A stretch of 41,412 nucleotides of DNA from Bacteroidales bacterium (GTDB taxonomy: Bacteria > Bacteroidota > Bacteroidia > Bacteroidales > UBA12077), in the NCBI GenBank assembly GCA_030611105.1, contig JAUWQL010000015.1, forward strand, positions 1 to 41,412, read 5' to 3'. Below, piece by piece: positions 6,730-14,660 of this stretch (within the stretch, counting starts at the first letter, position 1; each line of letters opens with the position of its first letter). The translations under genes and the position numbers were made by a program. The notes under the pieces were generated by a model. That model saw nothing but the letters and a program-made list of their open reading frames with translations. It did no database searches and had not been told where the DNA came from.

Positions 6730-8988
6730 CTATTTTTTATTATTTAATTGATATTCCACAAAGTCACGTTGAGCTTTTACAAGGTTAATTGATTGTAATA
6801 AGAAGTTTTTAATTTCATTTAAAATACCCAGATATAAAATGCTATTTCGTGTTCCGGCTTCGTCATTTTTTATTCGTTTAATCTGGTTTTTCCGGCCATC
6901 TTTTAAACTGTCAAGAATATTTTGCTGTTTCTCAATTAAATTTGGTATGTTTTCAAATTGTTTATTATCAATAGTAAAAATTATAGCTTCGAATAAATCA
7001 GTTCCACTTTCCTTTAGTTCATTTAACTCATCAATCTGAGCTTTTAATAAAGGCTTGTGATTATTATCGATATGGTCGTAGCTTGGATTTGAAATAAATG
7101 AAAGTGCATGCGCCATTTCTCTTAAGTAATCAATAACCTGAACATAATAGTGACCTGTTTCGCCTTCTTCTTCTTGTAATTTGAGAAGTGTATTATGTAC
7201 ATTGTTTTTTAAGTACTTTGCATCTGCGTTAAGCACATCTACCTCTTTGCACACTTTTTTAAGCAATTTACGATCTCCGTTTGTTAAACCCTCAACTGTT
7301 TCACTAAATACATTAACAACAGATTTAAGCATATTTCTAACTTCCAAAGAACATTTTGTCATTATATTTTCTGCACGCAAATCTTCATCAGCTAATCTTC
7401 TTACTTTTTGTTTTTCAGCTTCTTTTTTGTGGAATGAAGTGTGAGAATGTATGACAATATATAATGTAAGAAGTACAAATGCAGCAATTGCAATTGCTCC
7501 CCCCCAGCTAATTATCAATGCTATTAAAAAAGCAACTGTGAAGGCAGTAAAGGCGGTCATAAACCATCCTCCAATTACAGTAATAACACCTGTAATTCTA
7601 TATACTGCACTTTCTCTTCCCCAGGCTTTATCGGCTAAAGAAGTACCCATGGCAACCATGAAAGTAACATAGGTTGTTGATAATGGAAGTTTCATTGAAG
7701 TAGCAAGTGAAATTAATATACTTGCAACAGTTAGGTTTACTGATGCTCTAACCATATCAAATGAAGGTGCATCTTTCTGATTTCTTAATTTAATGTTGTA
7801 TTCTGTTTGGTCAAATCTTTTTGATACACTTTTTTTAAATATATTTGGTGTAAGCTTGTCAACAGTTCTACTAATATCCATTGCTGTTCTTACAATAGTT
7901 CTGGAAAGAAAACTTGAACCGAACCTCTCACTGCCAGCGCCTTGTCTGCTTAAATTAAGTTCAGTTTCAGTAACTTTTCTTGCTTTTTTTGATAACCATA
8001 AGGTAATAACCATTACCATACCAGCAATTAATAATATGTAAGTATTTGCTTTTGCTTTTCCTGTTAAAGCAATCATTAAGAAACCATCAGGATCAGTTCC
8101 GGGATCAGCAATAAATGCCTGGAATGATTTTAAACCAGCCAGAGGTACTCCAATAAAGTTTACTAAATCGTTTCCTGCAAAAGCCATTGCCAGTGCAAAT
8201 GTTCCTACTAAAACGATCATTTTTAATATATCTAATCTTACAATCCAGTAAAGCAATTGTAATAATATTGTCCAGCCAATAAAGCTATATAGTATTATTA
8301 AACTTGAATTTTCTTTAATCCAGTTTGTAGTATCTGCAGTTAAAAAGGATGATCCTTTAGCACCTTTTATTAAGATGAAATAGGTGATCGCAGTAATTGC
8401 AATACCTCCCCATATAGCACCAAAATATTTGAACGTCTTTTTATAATTGAATGAAAATACTAATCGCGTAATGTACATTACAATTGAACCTACGGTAAAG
8501 GCGACAACGACAGACAGTAAGATTCCTGATATAATTGCCAGTGCTTTACCCGAATTTATATAATTATTCAGATCGCCAACTGTTTGTCCAAGATGCTTTA
8601 TTTTAATTAATGAAACAGCAACCGCAGAGCCTAAAAGTTCAAATACAATCGAAACAGTAGTTGATGTTGGCAATCCTAATGTATTAAATACATCAAGTAA
8701 TACAACATCTGTAAGCATAACTGCAAGAAATATGATCATTATCTCCGAAAAGTAGAACTGATCCGGATGAAATATCCCTTTCCTGGCAACCTCCATCATC
8801 CCACTTGAAAAAGTTGTTCCAATAAGAATACCTAAGCTTGCAATAATCATAATAATATAGCGAGGTGCAACTTTAGATCCAATGGCTGAATTTAAAAAGT
8901 TTACTGCATCGTTACTAACTCCCACTATTAAATCGGAAATAGCTAGTGCAAAGAGGATTACAACCAGGATAATGTAAAAATTTTCCAT
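6730..8988 (-). CDS. PiT-family inorganic phosphate transporter with C-terminal PhoU-like domain
   Basis: 752 residues. The membrane part (about 1-520) carries the two inverted PiT signatures: VSNDAVNFLNSAIGS near residues 24-38 and AGNDLVNFIGVPLAG near 270. These bind phosphate and the coupling cation in the family. A long helical cytoplasmic part (about 540-752; ENIMTKCSLEVRNMLKSVV and following) resembles PhoU and is common in Bacteroidota PiT proteins; it may sense or gate. It converges on the response regulator, sharing its terminator. Four units at 11-bp spacing precede it (9054-9100), two of them TTAACA, so PhoB-type control is likely. Confidence 0.9.
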   Translation of the reverse strand: MENFYIILVVILFALAISDLIVGVSNDAVNFLNSAIGSKVAPRYIIMIIASLGILIGTTFSSGMMEVARKGIFHPDQFYFSEIMIIFLAVMLTDVVLLDVFNTLGLPTSTTVSIVFELLGSAVAVSLIKIKHLGQTVGDLNNYINSGKALAIISGILLSVVVAFTVGSIVMYITRLVFSFNYKKTFKYFGAIWGGIAITAITYFILIKGAKGSSFLTADTTNWIKENSSLIILYSFIGWTILLQLLYWIVRLDILKMIVLVGTFALAMAFAGNDLVNFIGVPLAGLKSFQAFIADPGTDPDGFLMIALTGKAKANTYILLIAGMVMVITLWLSKKARKVTETELNLSRQGAGSERFGSSFLSRTIVRTAMDISRTVDKLTPNIFKKSVSKRFDQTEYNIKLRNQKDAPSFDMVRASVNLTVASILISLATSMKLPLSTTYVTFMVAMGTSLADKAWGRESAVYRITGVITVIGGWFMTAFTAFTVAFLIALIISWGGAIAIAAFVLLTLYIVIHSHTSFHKKEAEKQKVRRLADEDLRAENIMTKCSLEVRNMLKSVVNVFSETVEGLTNGDRKLLKKVCKEVDVLNADAKYLKNNVHNTLLKLQEEEGETGHYYVQVIDYLREMAHALSFISNPSYDHIDNNHKPLLKAQIDELNELKESGTDLFEAIIFTIDNKQFENIPNLIEKQQNILDSLKDGRKNQIKRIKNDEAGTRNSILYLGILNEIKNFLLQSINLVKAQRDFVEYQLNNKK

Positions 8989-9053
8989 TTTTAATATTGT
9001 TTATAATTTTGGTTAAAAGTAGATATTATATACAGTATGAAAATGTTGTTTTT

Positions 9054-9100
9054 GGTTAAGTTTTAATTAAATCAATGTTAAATTAATGTTAACAAGTTAA
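9054..9100 (-). promoter_or_regulatory. Pho-box array before the phosphate transporter
   Basis: On the minus strand four units follow each other at exactly 11 bp: TTAACATTAAT (9082-9092), TTAACATTGAT (9071-9081), TTAATTAAAAC (9060-9070) and TTAACC (9054-9059), preceded by TTAACTTG (9093-9100). The array lies 65 bp before the start codon. It is the strongest of the three Pho-like sites. Confidence 0.65.
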
Positions 9101-9389
9101 TAAAAATAAAAATTTAAAATGCACTAAAATGCACTAAAATGTTTAGTAACTGTCTAGGTCATTCATAATTTGATAATCAACAAGAAACATAATTATCTAT
9201 ATGAAAATTTTGCTAACCCTGTTACAGAATATGCGAGAAGATAAACTTTTGTACAGTAATAACATCAATATGAAATTGAAACAATAAAATTGGTAGTATT
9301 TTTTTGTTTTCTAATTAATAACATTAATTTTATCTTTTGGTTAGTAATATATTAGCCAATTATATACTAAGCTCAGCTATTATTTTTTT
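9101..9389. other. Gene-free stretch between the transporter and SiaB-family gene
   Basis: Together with the Pho-like array this makes a 401-bp gap (8989-9389). It holds a 10-bp tandem repeat (AAAATGCACT, about 2.6 copies, 9117-9142) and a 28-codon open frame (9201-9287) with no recognisable product. A weak -7-like TATCTTTT lies at 9331-9338 before the gene at 9390. I see no RNA gene or terminator. Confidence 0.4.
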
Positions 9390-9905
9390 ATGAAAAGTTA
9401 CGATGTTGTTATCAACCATAAGGGGTTTATGAGTTTAGATGTTATTGATGGCATTTTACATCATTTAAAGATTTTCTTATTTCATAAGCAACATGATAAG
9501 ATGATGAGAAAGAGAGTATATTCTTTATCTGTTGAATGTCTTGATAATATTTTAAAGCACTCGGATATAAGCGAGGAAAAACATGAACTTTTAATTAACT
9601 ATCCGCCAAGATTTATTGTAGAAAAAATAGCGGAAGATTTTTTAATTCATACAGGTAACGTAATTCTCAATAAAAATAGAGATAAGATTATTCCCAGACT
9701 TGATAAGTTGAATGCTCTGACTATTGAAGAAATAAATGAGTTATATAAAAAATCGTTGGCAAATGCTGAGATTTCTGCGAAAGGTGGTGCTGGTTTAGGA
9801 TTAATAGTAATGGCTAAAACTACTAAACAAAAAATCAGGTATGATTTTGAAAAAATAAACGATAAGTTTTCTTATTTTGCAATGCAATTAAATTTAAAAA
9901 AATAG
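9390..9905 (+). CDS. SiaB-family protein kinase (DUF6272)
   Basis: 171 residues of the GHKL-like ATPase fold seen in SiaB. Visible motifs are the N-box-like ECLDNILKHS (Glu49, Asn53, His57) and the glycine-rich GGAGLGL at 132-138. In Pseudomonas aeruginosa SiaB phosphorylates SiaC, and the PP2C-type SiaA reverses this to control a diguanylate cyclase and aggregation. Here the SiaC-family gene follows after 9 bp, so the kinase-substrate pair is kept. No SiaA phosphatase or cyclase gene is in the window. Cytoplasmic; first gene of a four-gene run ending at 12205. Confidence 0.82.
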   Translation: MKSYDVVINHKGFMSLDVIDGILHHLKIFLFHKQHDKMMRKRVYSLSVECLDNILKHSDISEEKHELLINYPPRFIVEKIAEDFLIHTGNVILNKNRDKIIPRLDKLNALTIEEINELYKKSLANAEISAKGGAGLGLIVMAKTTKQKIRYDFEKINDKFSYFAMQLNLKK

Positions 9906-9914
9906 ATTTATAAT

Positions 9915-10325
9915 ATGAAAGGACTTAATATTCCTGCAACAGAAAAATCTCCAAGAGTATTATTTGATACTGCTAACTACATATTTGAAATACAAGGTAA
10001 TTCGCGTCCGGAGAATGGAAGAGATTTTTACTTCCCGATAATTTATAAACTTCGGAAGCATTTTGAAAAAGTAATTGACAAAAAGAAAATAGAAGAATTT
10101 AACGAAAAATGTTTTAAGTTTAATTTTAAACTTGATTATTTTAATTCATCATCGGCAAAATTTATTTCAGATATTTTAGTACTTATAAAGGATTTTACAG
10201 AAGAAGGGTTAAACATAAAAATATACTGGTATTTTGCTGAAAGTGATGAAGATATGAAAGAAGTAGGTGAGGATTTTTCAGATATGATATCAATACCTTT
10301 TCATTTTATAATGATAGAGCGTTAA
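9915..10325 (+). CDS. SiaC-family regulatory phosphoprotein (DUF1987)
   Basis: 136 residues, the usual length of the family. Conserved features are FEIQGNSRPEN near 24-34 and the segment DYFNSSSAKFI near 74-84, where one of Ser78-Ser80 should be the residue phosphorylated by the SiaB-type kinase encoded 9 bp upstream. In the known system the unphosphorylated form binds and activates a partner enzyme. The partner here is unknown. The next gene starts 12 bp downstream, and the unusual neighbours (dehydrogenase, VOC protein) may be the output of this switch. Confidence 0.82.
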   Translation: MKGLNIPATEKSPRVLFDTANYIFEIQGNSRPENGRDFYFPIIYKLRKHFEKVIDKKKIEEFNEKCFKFNFKLDYFNSSSAKFISDILVLIKDFTEEGLNIKIYWYFAESDEDMKEVGEDFSDMISIPFHFIMIER

Positions 10326-10337
10326 AATATTAAATAA

Positions 10338-11132
10338 ATGTATTTTAAAAATAAGGTTGTTTGGATAACCGGGGCCTCTTCTGGGATAGGAGAGGCTTTA
10401 ACTTATGAGTTTGCTCAACGGGGAGCAAAGCTTATTATTTCTTCTAATCAACAATCAGAGTTAGAAAAGGTAAGATCGACCTGCGAATCAATGGGTTCTG
10501 AATGTTATATTCAATTTCTCGATGTAACTGAAATTGATAAGACGCAAATAATAACTGATAATTTAATTGAGAAATTTGGTAAAATTGATGTTTTAGTAAA
10601 TAATGCCGGGATTAGTCAAAGATCGTTAGTTGTGGAAACACCATTAGATATCGATAGAAAAATAATGGAGATTGATTATTTTGGAACAATTGCTTTAACC
10701 AAAAGTGTTTTGCCATATATGATTAAAAATGGTGGTGGATATATAGCAGTTACAAGTAGTATTTCGGGTAAATTTGGATTTCCTTTAAGGTCTGCATATT
10801 CTGCTGCTAAACACGCATTGCACGGTTTTTTCGAAACACTTAGAGCCGAAGTATATAATCATAATATTAAAGTTTTAATAGCTTTCCCCGGTCGAATAAA
10901 AACCAATATATCTATACATGCTCTTACAAAAGATGGCACAGCACATGGTAAAATGGATGATGGATTGAATGCCGGAATAGCAGTTGAAAAATGTGCAAGA
11001 CAGTATGTTAATGCTATCAGAAAAGATAAAAAGGAAGTACTAATAGGGGCTAGTGAATTATTAATGGTATATATCCATAAATTCTTACCTAAATTATTTT
11101 ATAAATTAGCTCGCAAAATTAAGCCGACATAA
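10338..11132 (+). CDS. Short-chain dehydrogenase/reductase (SDR)
   Basis: 264 residues with a classical SDR core: NAD(P)-binding TGASSGIG (11-18), NNAG near 88-91, Ser near 140-141, and catalytic Tyr154 and Lys158 in YSAAK. The sequence resembles membrane-associated DHRS7-type SDRs, and the C-terminus (LLMVYIHKFLPKLFYKLARK) is amphipathic and basic and may bind membrane. The substrate cannot be read from the sequence; a lipid or ketone is plausible. It sits 12 bp after the SiaC-family gene and 11 bp before the VOC gene, so it is part of one operon. Confidence 0.85.
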   Translation: MYFKNKVVWITGASSGIGEALTYEFAQRGAKLIISSNQQSELEKVRSTCESMGSECYIQFLDVTEIDKTQIITDNLIEKFGKIDVLVNNAGISQRSLVVETPLDIDRKIMEIDYFGTIALTKSVLPYMIKNGGGYIAVTSSISGKFGFPLRSAYSAAKHALHGFFETLRAEVYNHNIKVLIAFPGRIKTNISIHALTKDGTAHGKMDDGLNAGIAVEKCARQYVNAIRKDKKEVLIGASELLMVYIHKFLPKLFYKLARKIKPT

Positions 11133-11143
11133 AAAATATTAAA

Positions 11144-12205
11144 ATGACTAAATTAATAAGTGGAATACAACAAATTGGAATTGGAGTGCCTGATGTTTAC
11201 GAAGCATGGAAATGGTATAAAGATAATTTTGGAATGGATATCCGAATTTTTGAAGATGATACTGTTGCAGAGTTAATGTTACCTTATACCGGAGGTAAAC
11301 CTCATAAGCGCCATGCTGCTCTTGCCATGAATATATCTGGTGGTGGTGGATTTGAGATATGGCAGTATACTAGTAGAACTCCTGTTGGACCTGATTTTGA
11401 AATACAACTGGGTGATTTAGGTATTAATATAGCTAAAATTAAAAGCCCTGATGTAAAAAAAGCTTACAATGTATTTAAATCACGAAATCTTGATATATTA
11501 GGTGATCTATATGAAAATCATTTCTTTGTGAAAGATTTATACGGTAATGTTTTTCAGGTAGTTGAAGCAACTGACTGGTTTAGAAAAACTAACAAATTAA
11601 CAGGAGCAATTGCCGGAGCAATTATTGGAGTAACAGATATAGAAAATGCCCGCAAAGTTTATAGCGATATTCTTGGATACGACCGAGTGGTTTATGATAA
11701 AGAAGAAGCATTTAATGATTTTTCAGCACTTCCAGGAGGTGATAAGAAATTCAGAAGAGTTCTTTTAAAATCAAGCCGGAAAAGGCAAGGTAGTTTTAGT
11801 AAATTGCTTGGTGAAAGTACAATTGAGTTAATTCAGGTTTTAGACAGAGAACCTAAAAAGATTTTTAAAGACAGATTCTGGGGTGATTTAGGCTTTATAC
11901 ATTTATGTTATGATATTAGTGGAATGGAAGCTTTAAAACAAGACTGTGAATCCAGAGGTTTTCCATTTACTGTTGATAGCTCAGTAAAACATAACGAAAA
12001 TAATAGTTTTGATATGGGCGAAGCTGCCGGCCACTTTTCTTATATTGAAGATCCCGATGGAACTTTAATTGAATTTGTTGAAACACATAAAGTACCTATA
12101 ATGAAAAAGTTTGGATGGTATCTAAATATGAAAAAAAGAGACCCAAGGAAACCTTTGCCAAACTGGATGTTAAATGTACTTGCTTTAAATAAAGTAAAGT
12201 TATAA
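11144..12205 (+). CDS. VOC-superfamily protein with two glyoxalase-like domains
   Basis: 353 residues with two VOC modules, about 5-135 (IQQIGIGVPDVYEAWKWYKD ... FVKDLYGNVFQVVE) and 155-315 (GAIIGVTDIENARKVYSDIL ... YIEDPDGTLIEFVE). The second has a possible metal set, with His in DLGFIHLCYD and Glu in LIEFVE. The layout recalls 4-hydroxyphenylpyruvate dioxygenase and other extradiol-type enzymes, but I see no clear match to that enzyme and do not assign the reaction. Last gene of the SiaB-SiaC-SDR run, followed by a palindromic repeat. Confidence 0.78.
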   Translation: MTKLISGIQQIGIGVPDVYEAWKWYKDNFGMDIRIFEDDTVAELMLPYTGGKPHKRHAALAMNISGGGGFEIWQYTSRTPVGPDFEIQLGDLGINIAKIKSPDVKKAYNVFKSRNLDILGDLYENHFFVKDLYGNVFQVVEATDWFRKTNKLTGAIAGAIIGVTDIENARKVYSDILGYDRVVYDKEEAFNDFSALPGGDKKFRRVLLKSSRKRQGSFSKLLGESTIELIQVLDREPKKIFKDRFWGDLGFIHLCYDISGMEALKQDCESRGFPFTVDSSVKHNENNSFDMGEAAGHFSYIEDPDGTLIEFVETHKVPIMKKFGWYLNMKKRDPRKPLPNWMLNVLALNKVKL

Positions 12206-12236
12206 TAAATTGTATTAGATATTTTTATGATATATA

Positions 12237-12264
12237 GTAGAGTCAGGGCATATCCTGACTCTAC
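12237..12264. repeat. 28-bp palindromic intergenic repeat, copy 1
   Basis: Arms GTAGAGTCAGG and CCTGACTCTAC around a short centre. It matches the repeat at 32178-32205 at 24 of 28 positions, and the changes at arm positions 6 and 23 are compensatory (pairing is kept). It lies between convergent gene ends, where it may act as a terminator, with a CATTTTAATTT tail. Confidence 0.7.
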
Positions 12265-12285
12265 TCATTTTAATTTAATGTTTTA

Positions 12286-12591
12286 TTATTGATTTTCTTT
12301 TTCTTCCGAATCACTAACCATTAATTTGGGTAATCGTTTTTTGTAAGCAATTACAAAAATTCCAACAGAATAAATGGCAACATTAAAAATACTTACTGAA
12401 AAAATACCAATAGAGAAAATACCTGCTGAAAATTTGCCTGCTGCAAATACACCTAAGGCAAAATCACCTGCGGCAAAATATCCATAAGCAAATTCACCAG
12501 CACTTAAGATATTTGAGTTTCCATTAAAATATAGAATTGCTCCGGTAATAATTAAAGCAATCGCTAATAAAACAAACCATACTTTTTTCAT
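12286..12591 (-). CDS. Small membrane protein built of ten pentapeptide repeats
   Basis: 101 residues from the ATG at 12591; an ATG at 12615 in frame is less likely because the gene upstream shares the same leader, ending AAAGATG. One clear membrane segment lies at 5-22. Residues 31-80 are ten consecutive five-residue units of the form xGxF(A/S): AGEFA, YGYFA, AGDFA, LGVFA, AGKFS, AGIFS, IGIFS, VSIFN, VAIYS, VGIFV. This is pentapeptide-repeat periodicity with Phe at the fourth place, drifting to a more hydrophobic form towards the end. Function unknown. It follows the alpha/beta hydrolase, probably in the same transcript. Confidence 0.7.
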   Translation of the reverse strand: MKKVWFVLLAIALIITGAILYFNGNSNILSAGEFAYGYFAAGDFALGVFAAGKFSAGIFSIGIFSVSIFNVAIYSVGIFVIAYKKRLPKLMVSDSEEKENQ

Positions 12592-12633
12592 CTTTTTAAA
12601 ATTTAAATTAAACATTTGATTTTATGATATTTT

Positions 12634-13455
12634 TTATTCTTGTATTGTTTTAGAAGAGTTTGTAATGGAATTAATTTTTTGTATAAAGAGCTCTGGATAA
12701 TTAATAGCAGATTTAAGATGCTCTCCATTATAAACCCAAAATTCTTTTGGCTCTGATGCATTATTGTAAACTGTTTCACCTTGTGAAAAAGGAACGGATT
12801 TATCTTCTTTGCTATGAATAATTAATTTAGGTAGGTTTTCAATTTGTTTTATATCGTTTTTGGCTGAATATGGTGATGTAACATATTGCGCTATCATTTG
12901 TCTTTGTTCTGCAGGAACTGAAAGCAATGCTATATCAGTAAACGAACTCAAAGCACCATCAAGAATTAAACCTGCTATTTTAGATTGATTATCTTTGGCG
13001 ATTTTGGTTGCAATTTGAGTTCCCATCGAAGCTCCATAAATGATTATTGGTAAGTGTTCAAAGTTTTCTTTTTCAATAATTTTATCAAATATAATTTGTG
13101 CATCTTGAGCAATATTTAAATGTGTAGGAGTTCCTGTTGATTTTCCATATCCTCTAAAGTCTGGCATAAAAACCTGATACCCTGCAAGAACAAGTGGTTT
13201 TGTAATATTGGTGTATGTTGAAATATTTCCTCCGGCTCCATGATAAAATATTATGGTTGCTTTTGGATTGGTCTCTGGTTTTAAAAGTATAGCATTTAAT
13301 TTTACAGAGTCTATTTCAAAAAACATTTCATCATACTCAATATTTTCTATTTTATTCCATTCTTTAGAAGGAAAATAAAAACGATCATCAAATTGAGCTG
13401 ATGATATAAAAATTGCACATAAAGTTAATAGTACTGTTAAAATAATTTCTTTCAT
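12634..13455 (-). CDS. Secreted alpha/beta hydrolase
   Basis: 273 residues. A signal peptide (1-20, ends FISSA) directs it out of the cytoplasm. The alpha/beta hydrolase triad is visible: Ser143 in GASMG, Asp218 in SKEDKSVP and His246 in GEHLKS, with the oxyanion-side motif YHGAGGN (71-77). The family includes esterases and peptidases; the substrate is not readable. The gene precedes the pentapeptide-repeat membrane gene and follows a LytTR regulator on the same strand after 223 bp. Its 30-nt leader is almost the same as that of the next gene. Confidence 0.88.
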   Translation of the reverse strand: MKEIILTVLLTLCAIFISSAQFDDRFYFPSKEWNKIENIEYDEMFFEIDSVKLNAILLKPETNPKATIIFYHGAGGNISTYTNITKPLVLAGYQVFMPDFRGYGKSTGTPTHLNIAQDAQIIFDKIIEKENFEHLPIIIYGASMGTQIATKIAKDNQSKIAGLILDGALSSFTDIALLSVPAEQRQMIAQYVTSPYSAKNDIKQIENLPKLIIHSKEDKSVPFSQGETVYNNASEPKEFWVYNGEHLKSAINYPELFIQKINSITNSSKTIQE

Positions 13456-13678
13456 CTTTTTTAAAATTTAAAATTCAACATTTGTTTTGTCGATACAATT
13501 GTAAGATGAAAATGTTACTCAACAATAGATTTGGGACAGACGACAAGCTTATGTGATGTATGGATAGATTGTGTGATGAAATACAAGTACAAGTGATTAA
13601 TTACAAGATAAATTAACAGGTTTGATTCAATTTGGAAACTGAAAGAATTTTAATTTGTATTACAAAATTTGTTGATTA

Positions 13679-14533
13679 TTAATTGCTGCTACGAACCAAA
13701 TCAACATAATTTCGGGAAACAGGAACTTCAATATCACAATTTTGAAGACTTAATCGTAATCCCTGAGAATTGCCTTTGGCATTTATAATTTTATTAGTAT
13801 TAACTATAAAAGCCCTGTGACATTGAACTATTTCAGGAGTATCGTCAAAAAAATCTAAAGCTCGTTTTAAAGCACTACGATAGGTTTTGCGAATAATTTT
13901 ATCTTCACACAATAAATAGATTTCAATGTAGTTCCCTGATGATTCAATAAAATAAAGATCATCATTATTAAATTCGATAAAATCTTTGTCGTTATCGGCA
14001 TAAAAACGAATAAGTTGATTTTTATTAATTCCGGTTTTGATTTGATCTAAACTTTTATTTAAATCATTAGCCGAGTTTAAATTTTTACGCAATAAATATT
14101 TTTGTTTTGAAATAATTAGTATTGTAATTGGAATTACTGCAACTTTTAATGTGGTAAATTGAAATACAATTAAGACTTGTATATTAAATGTAAGATTGTC
14201 AAAAATGTAAAAAGTGTATAAAGCATTGCCCAAACCAATTGAAAAAATAATCCATATTAACCAAATGAAATCTTTCCAAATGGTCCAGTTTTTCTCAGCA
14301 AAGAATTTTTGGAAGGTGTTTTCAACTAAAATAAGATTAATAAATAGAGCAATAAAAGTTACTAAACCATATCCTGAAAGGATTAATATTTTGATATTAC
14401 TTTTGAAAAGATTTATTCCAAAAGGTTGAAAGACTATTAGGAATAATGCTACAAACAGACTGATGAAAATAATGACTCTCCATCTGGATTCTGCTTTAGG
14501 AAAAGGTTGGTTTATATACTTTATCAAATTCAT
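13679..14533 (-). CDS. LytTR-family transcription regulator with N-terminal membrane domain
   Basis: 284 residues. Four hydrophobic segments occupy about 18-38, 48-70, 85-108 and 115-140. A LytTR DNA-binding domain fills about 180-284 (DLYFIESSGNYIEIYL, IVQCHRAFIVNTNKI, VPVSRNYVDLV). No phospho-receiver is present, so the signal probably comes through the membrane part. The hydrolase and repeat-protein genes downstream on the same strand are the likely targets, but no operator could be identified in the 223-bp gap. Confidence 0.85.
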   Translation of the reverse strand: MNLIKYINQPFPKAESRWRVIIFISLFVALFLIVFQPFGINLFKSNIKILILSGYGLVTFIALFINLILVENTFQKFFAEKNWTIWKDFIWLIWIIFSIGLGNALYTFYIFDNLTFNIQVLIVFQFTTLKVAVIPITILIISKQKYLLRKNLNSANDLNKSLDQIKTGINKNQLIRFYADNDKDFIEFNNDDLYFIESSGNYIEIYLLCEDKIIRKTYRSALKRALDFFDDTPEIVQCHRAFIVNTNKIINAKGNSQGLRLSLQNCDIEVPVSRNYVDLVRSSN

Positions 14534-14586
14534 TAATTCCTTGTTATATTTTGTGAAGATAATAAAATGTGAGTTTCACTCAAATA

Positions 14587-14618
14587 AAAATCCATACTTT
14601 AAACAAAGCATGGATTTT
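14587..14618 (-). terminator. Intrinsic terminator of the C69 dipeptidase gene
   Basis: Nine-bp arms (AAAATCCAT / ATGGATTTT) extended by an inner CTTT/AAAG, followed on the minus strand by TTTTTATTTG. Confidence 0.75.
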
Positions 14619-14660
14619 ATTTTCTAATGGTCAATGCCTAAAGGCAAATAGCTTTTTAAT

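Noticed and set aside
6839-8041. Several plus-strand frames of 66-87 residues opposite the phosphate transporter
   Set aside because: They are mirror frames of membrane-protein codons; the transporter is complete and well supported on the minus strand.
9201-9287. 28-codon open frame in the gap before the SiaB-family gene
   Set aside because: No promoter, motif or family; expected by chance.
9318-9332. A fourth Pho-like site (13 of 15 matches to TTAACATTAATTTAA) before the SiaB-family gene
   Set aside because: Only one unit, with no 11-bp repeat; such a match is likely by chance in AT-rich DNA.
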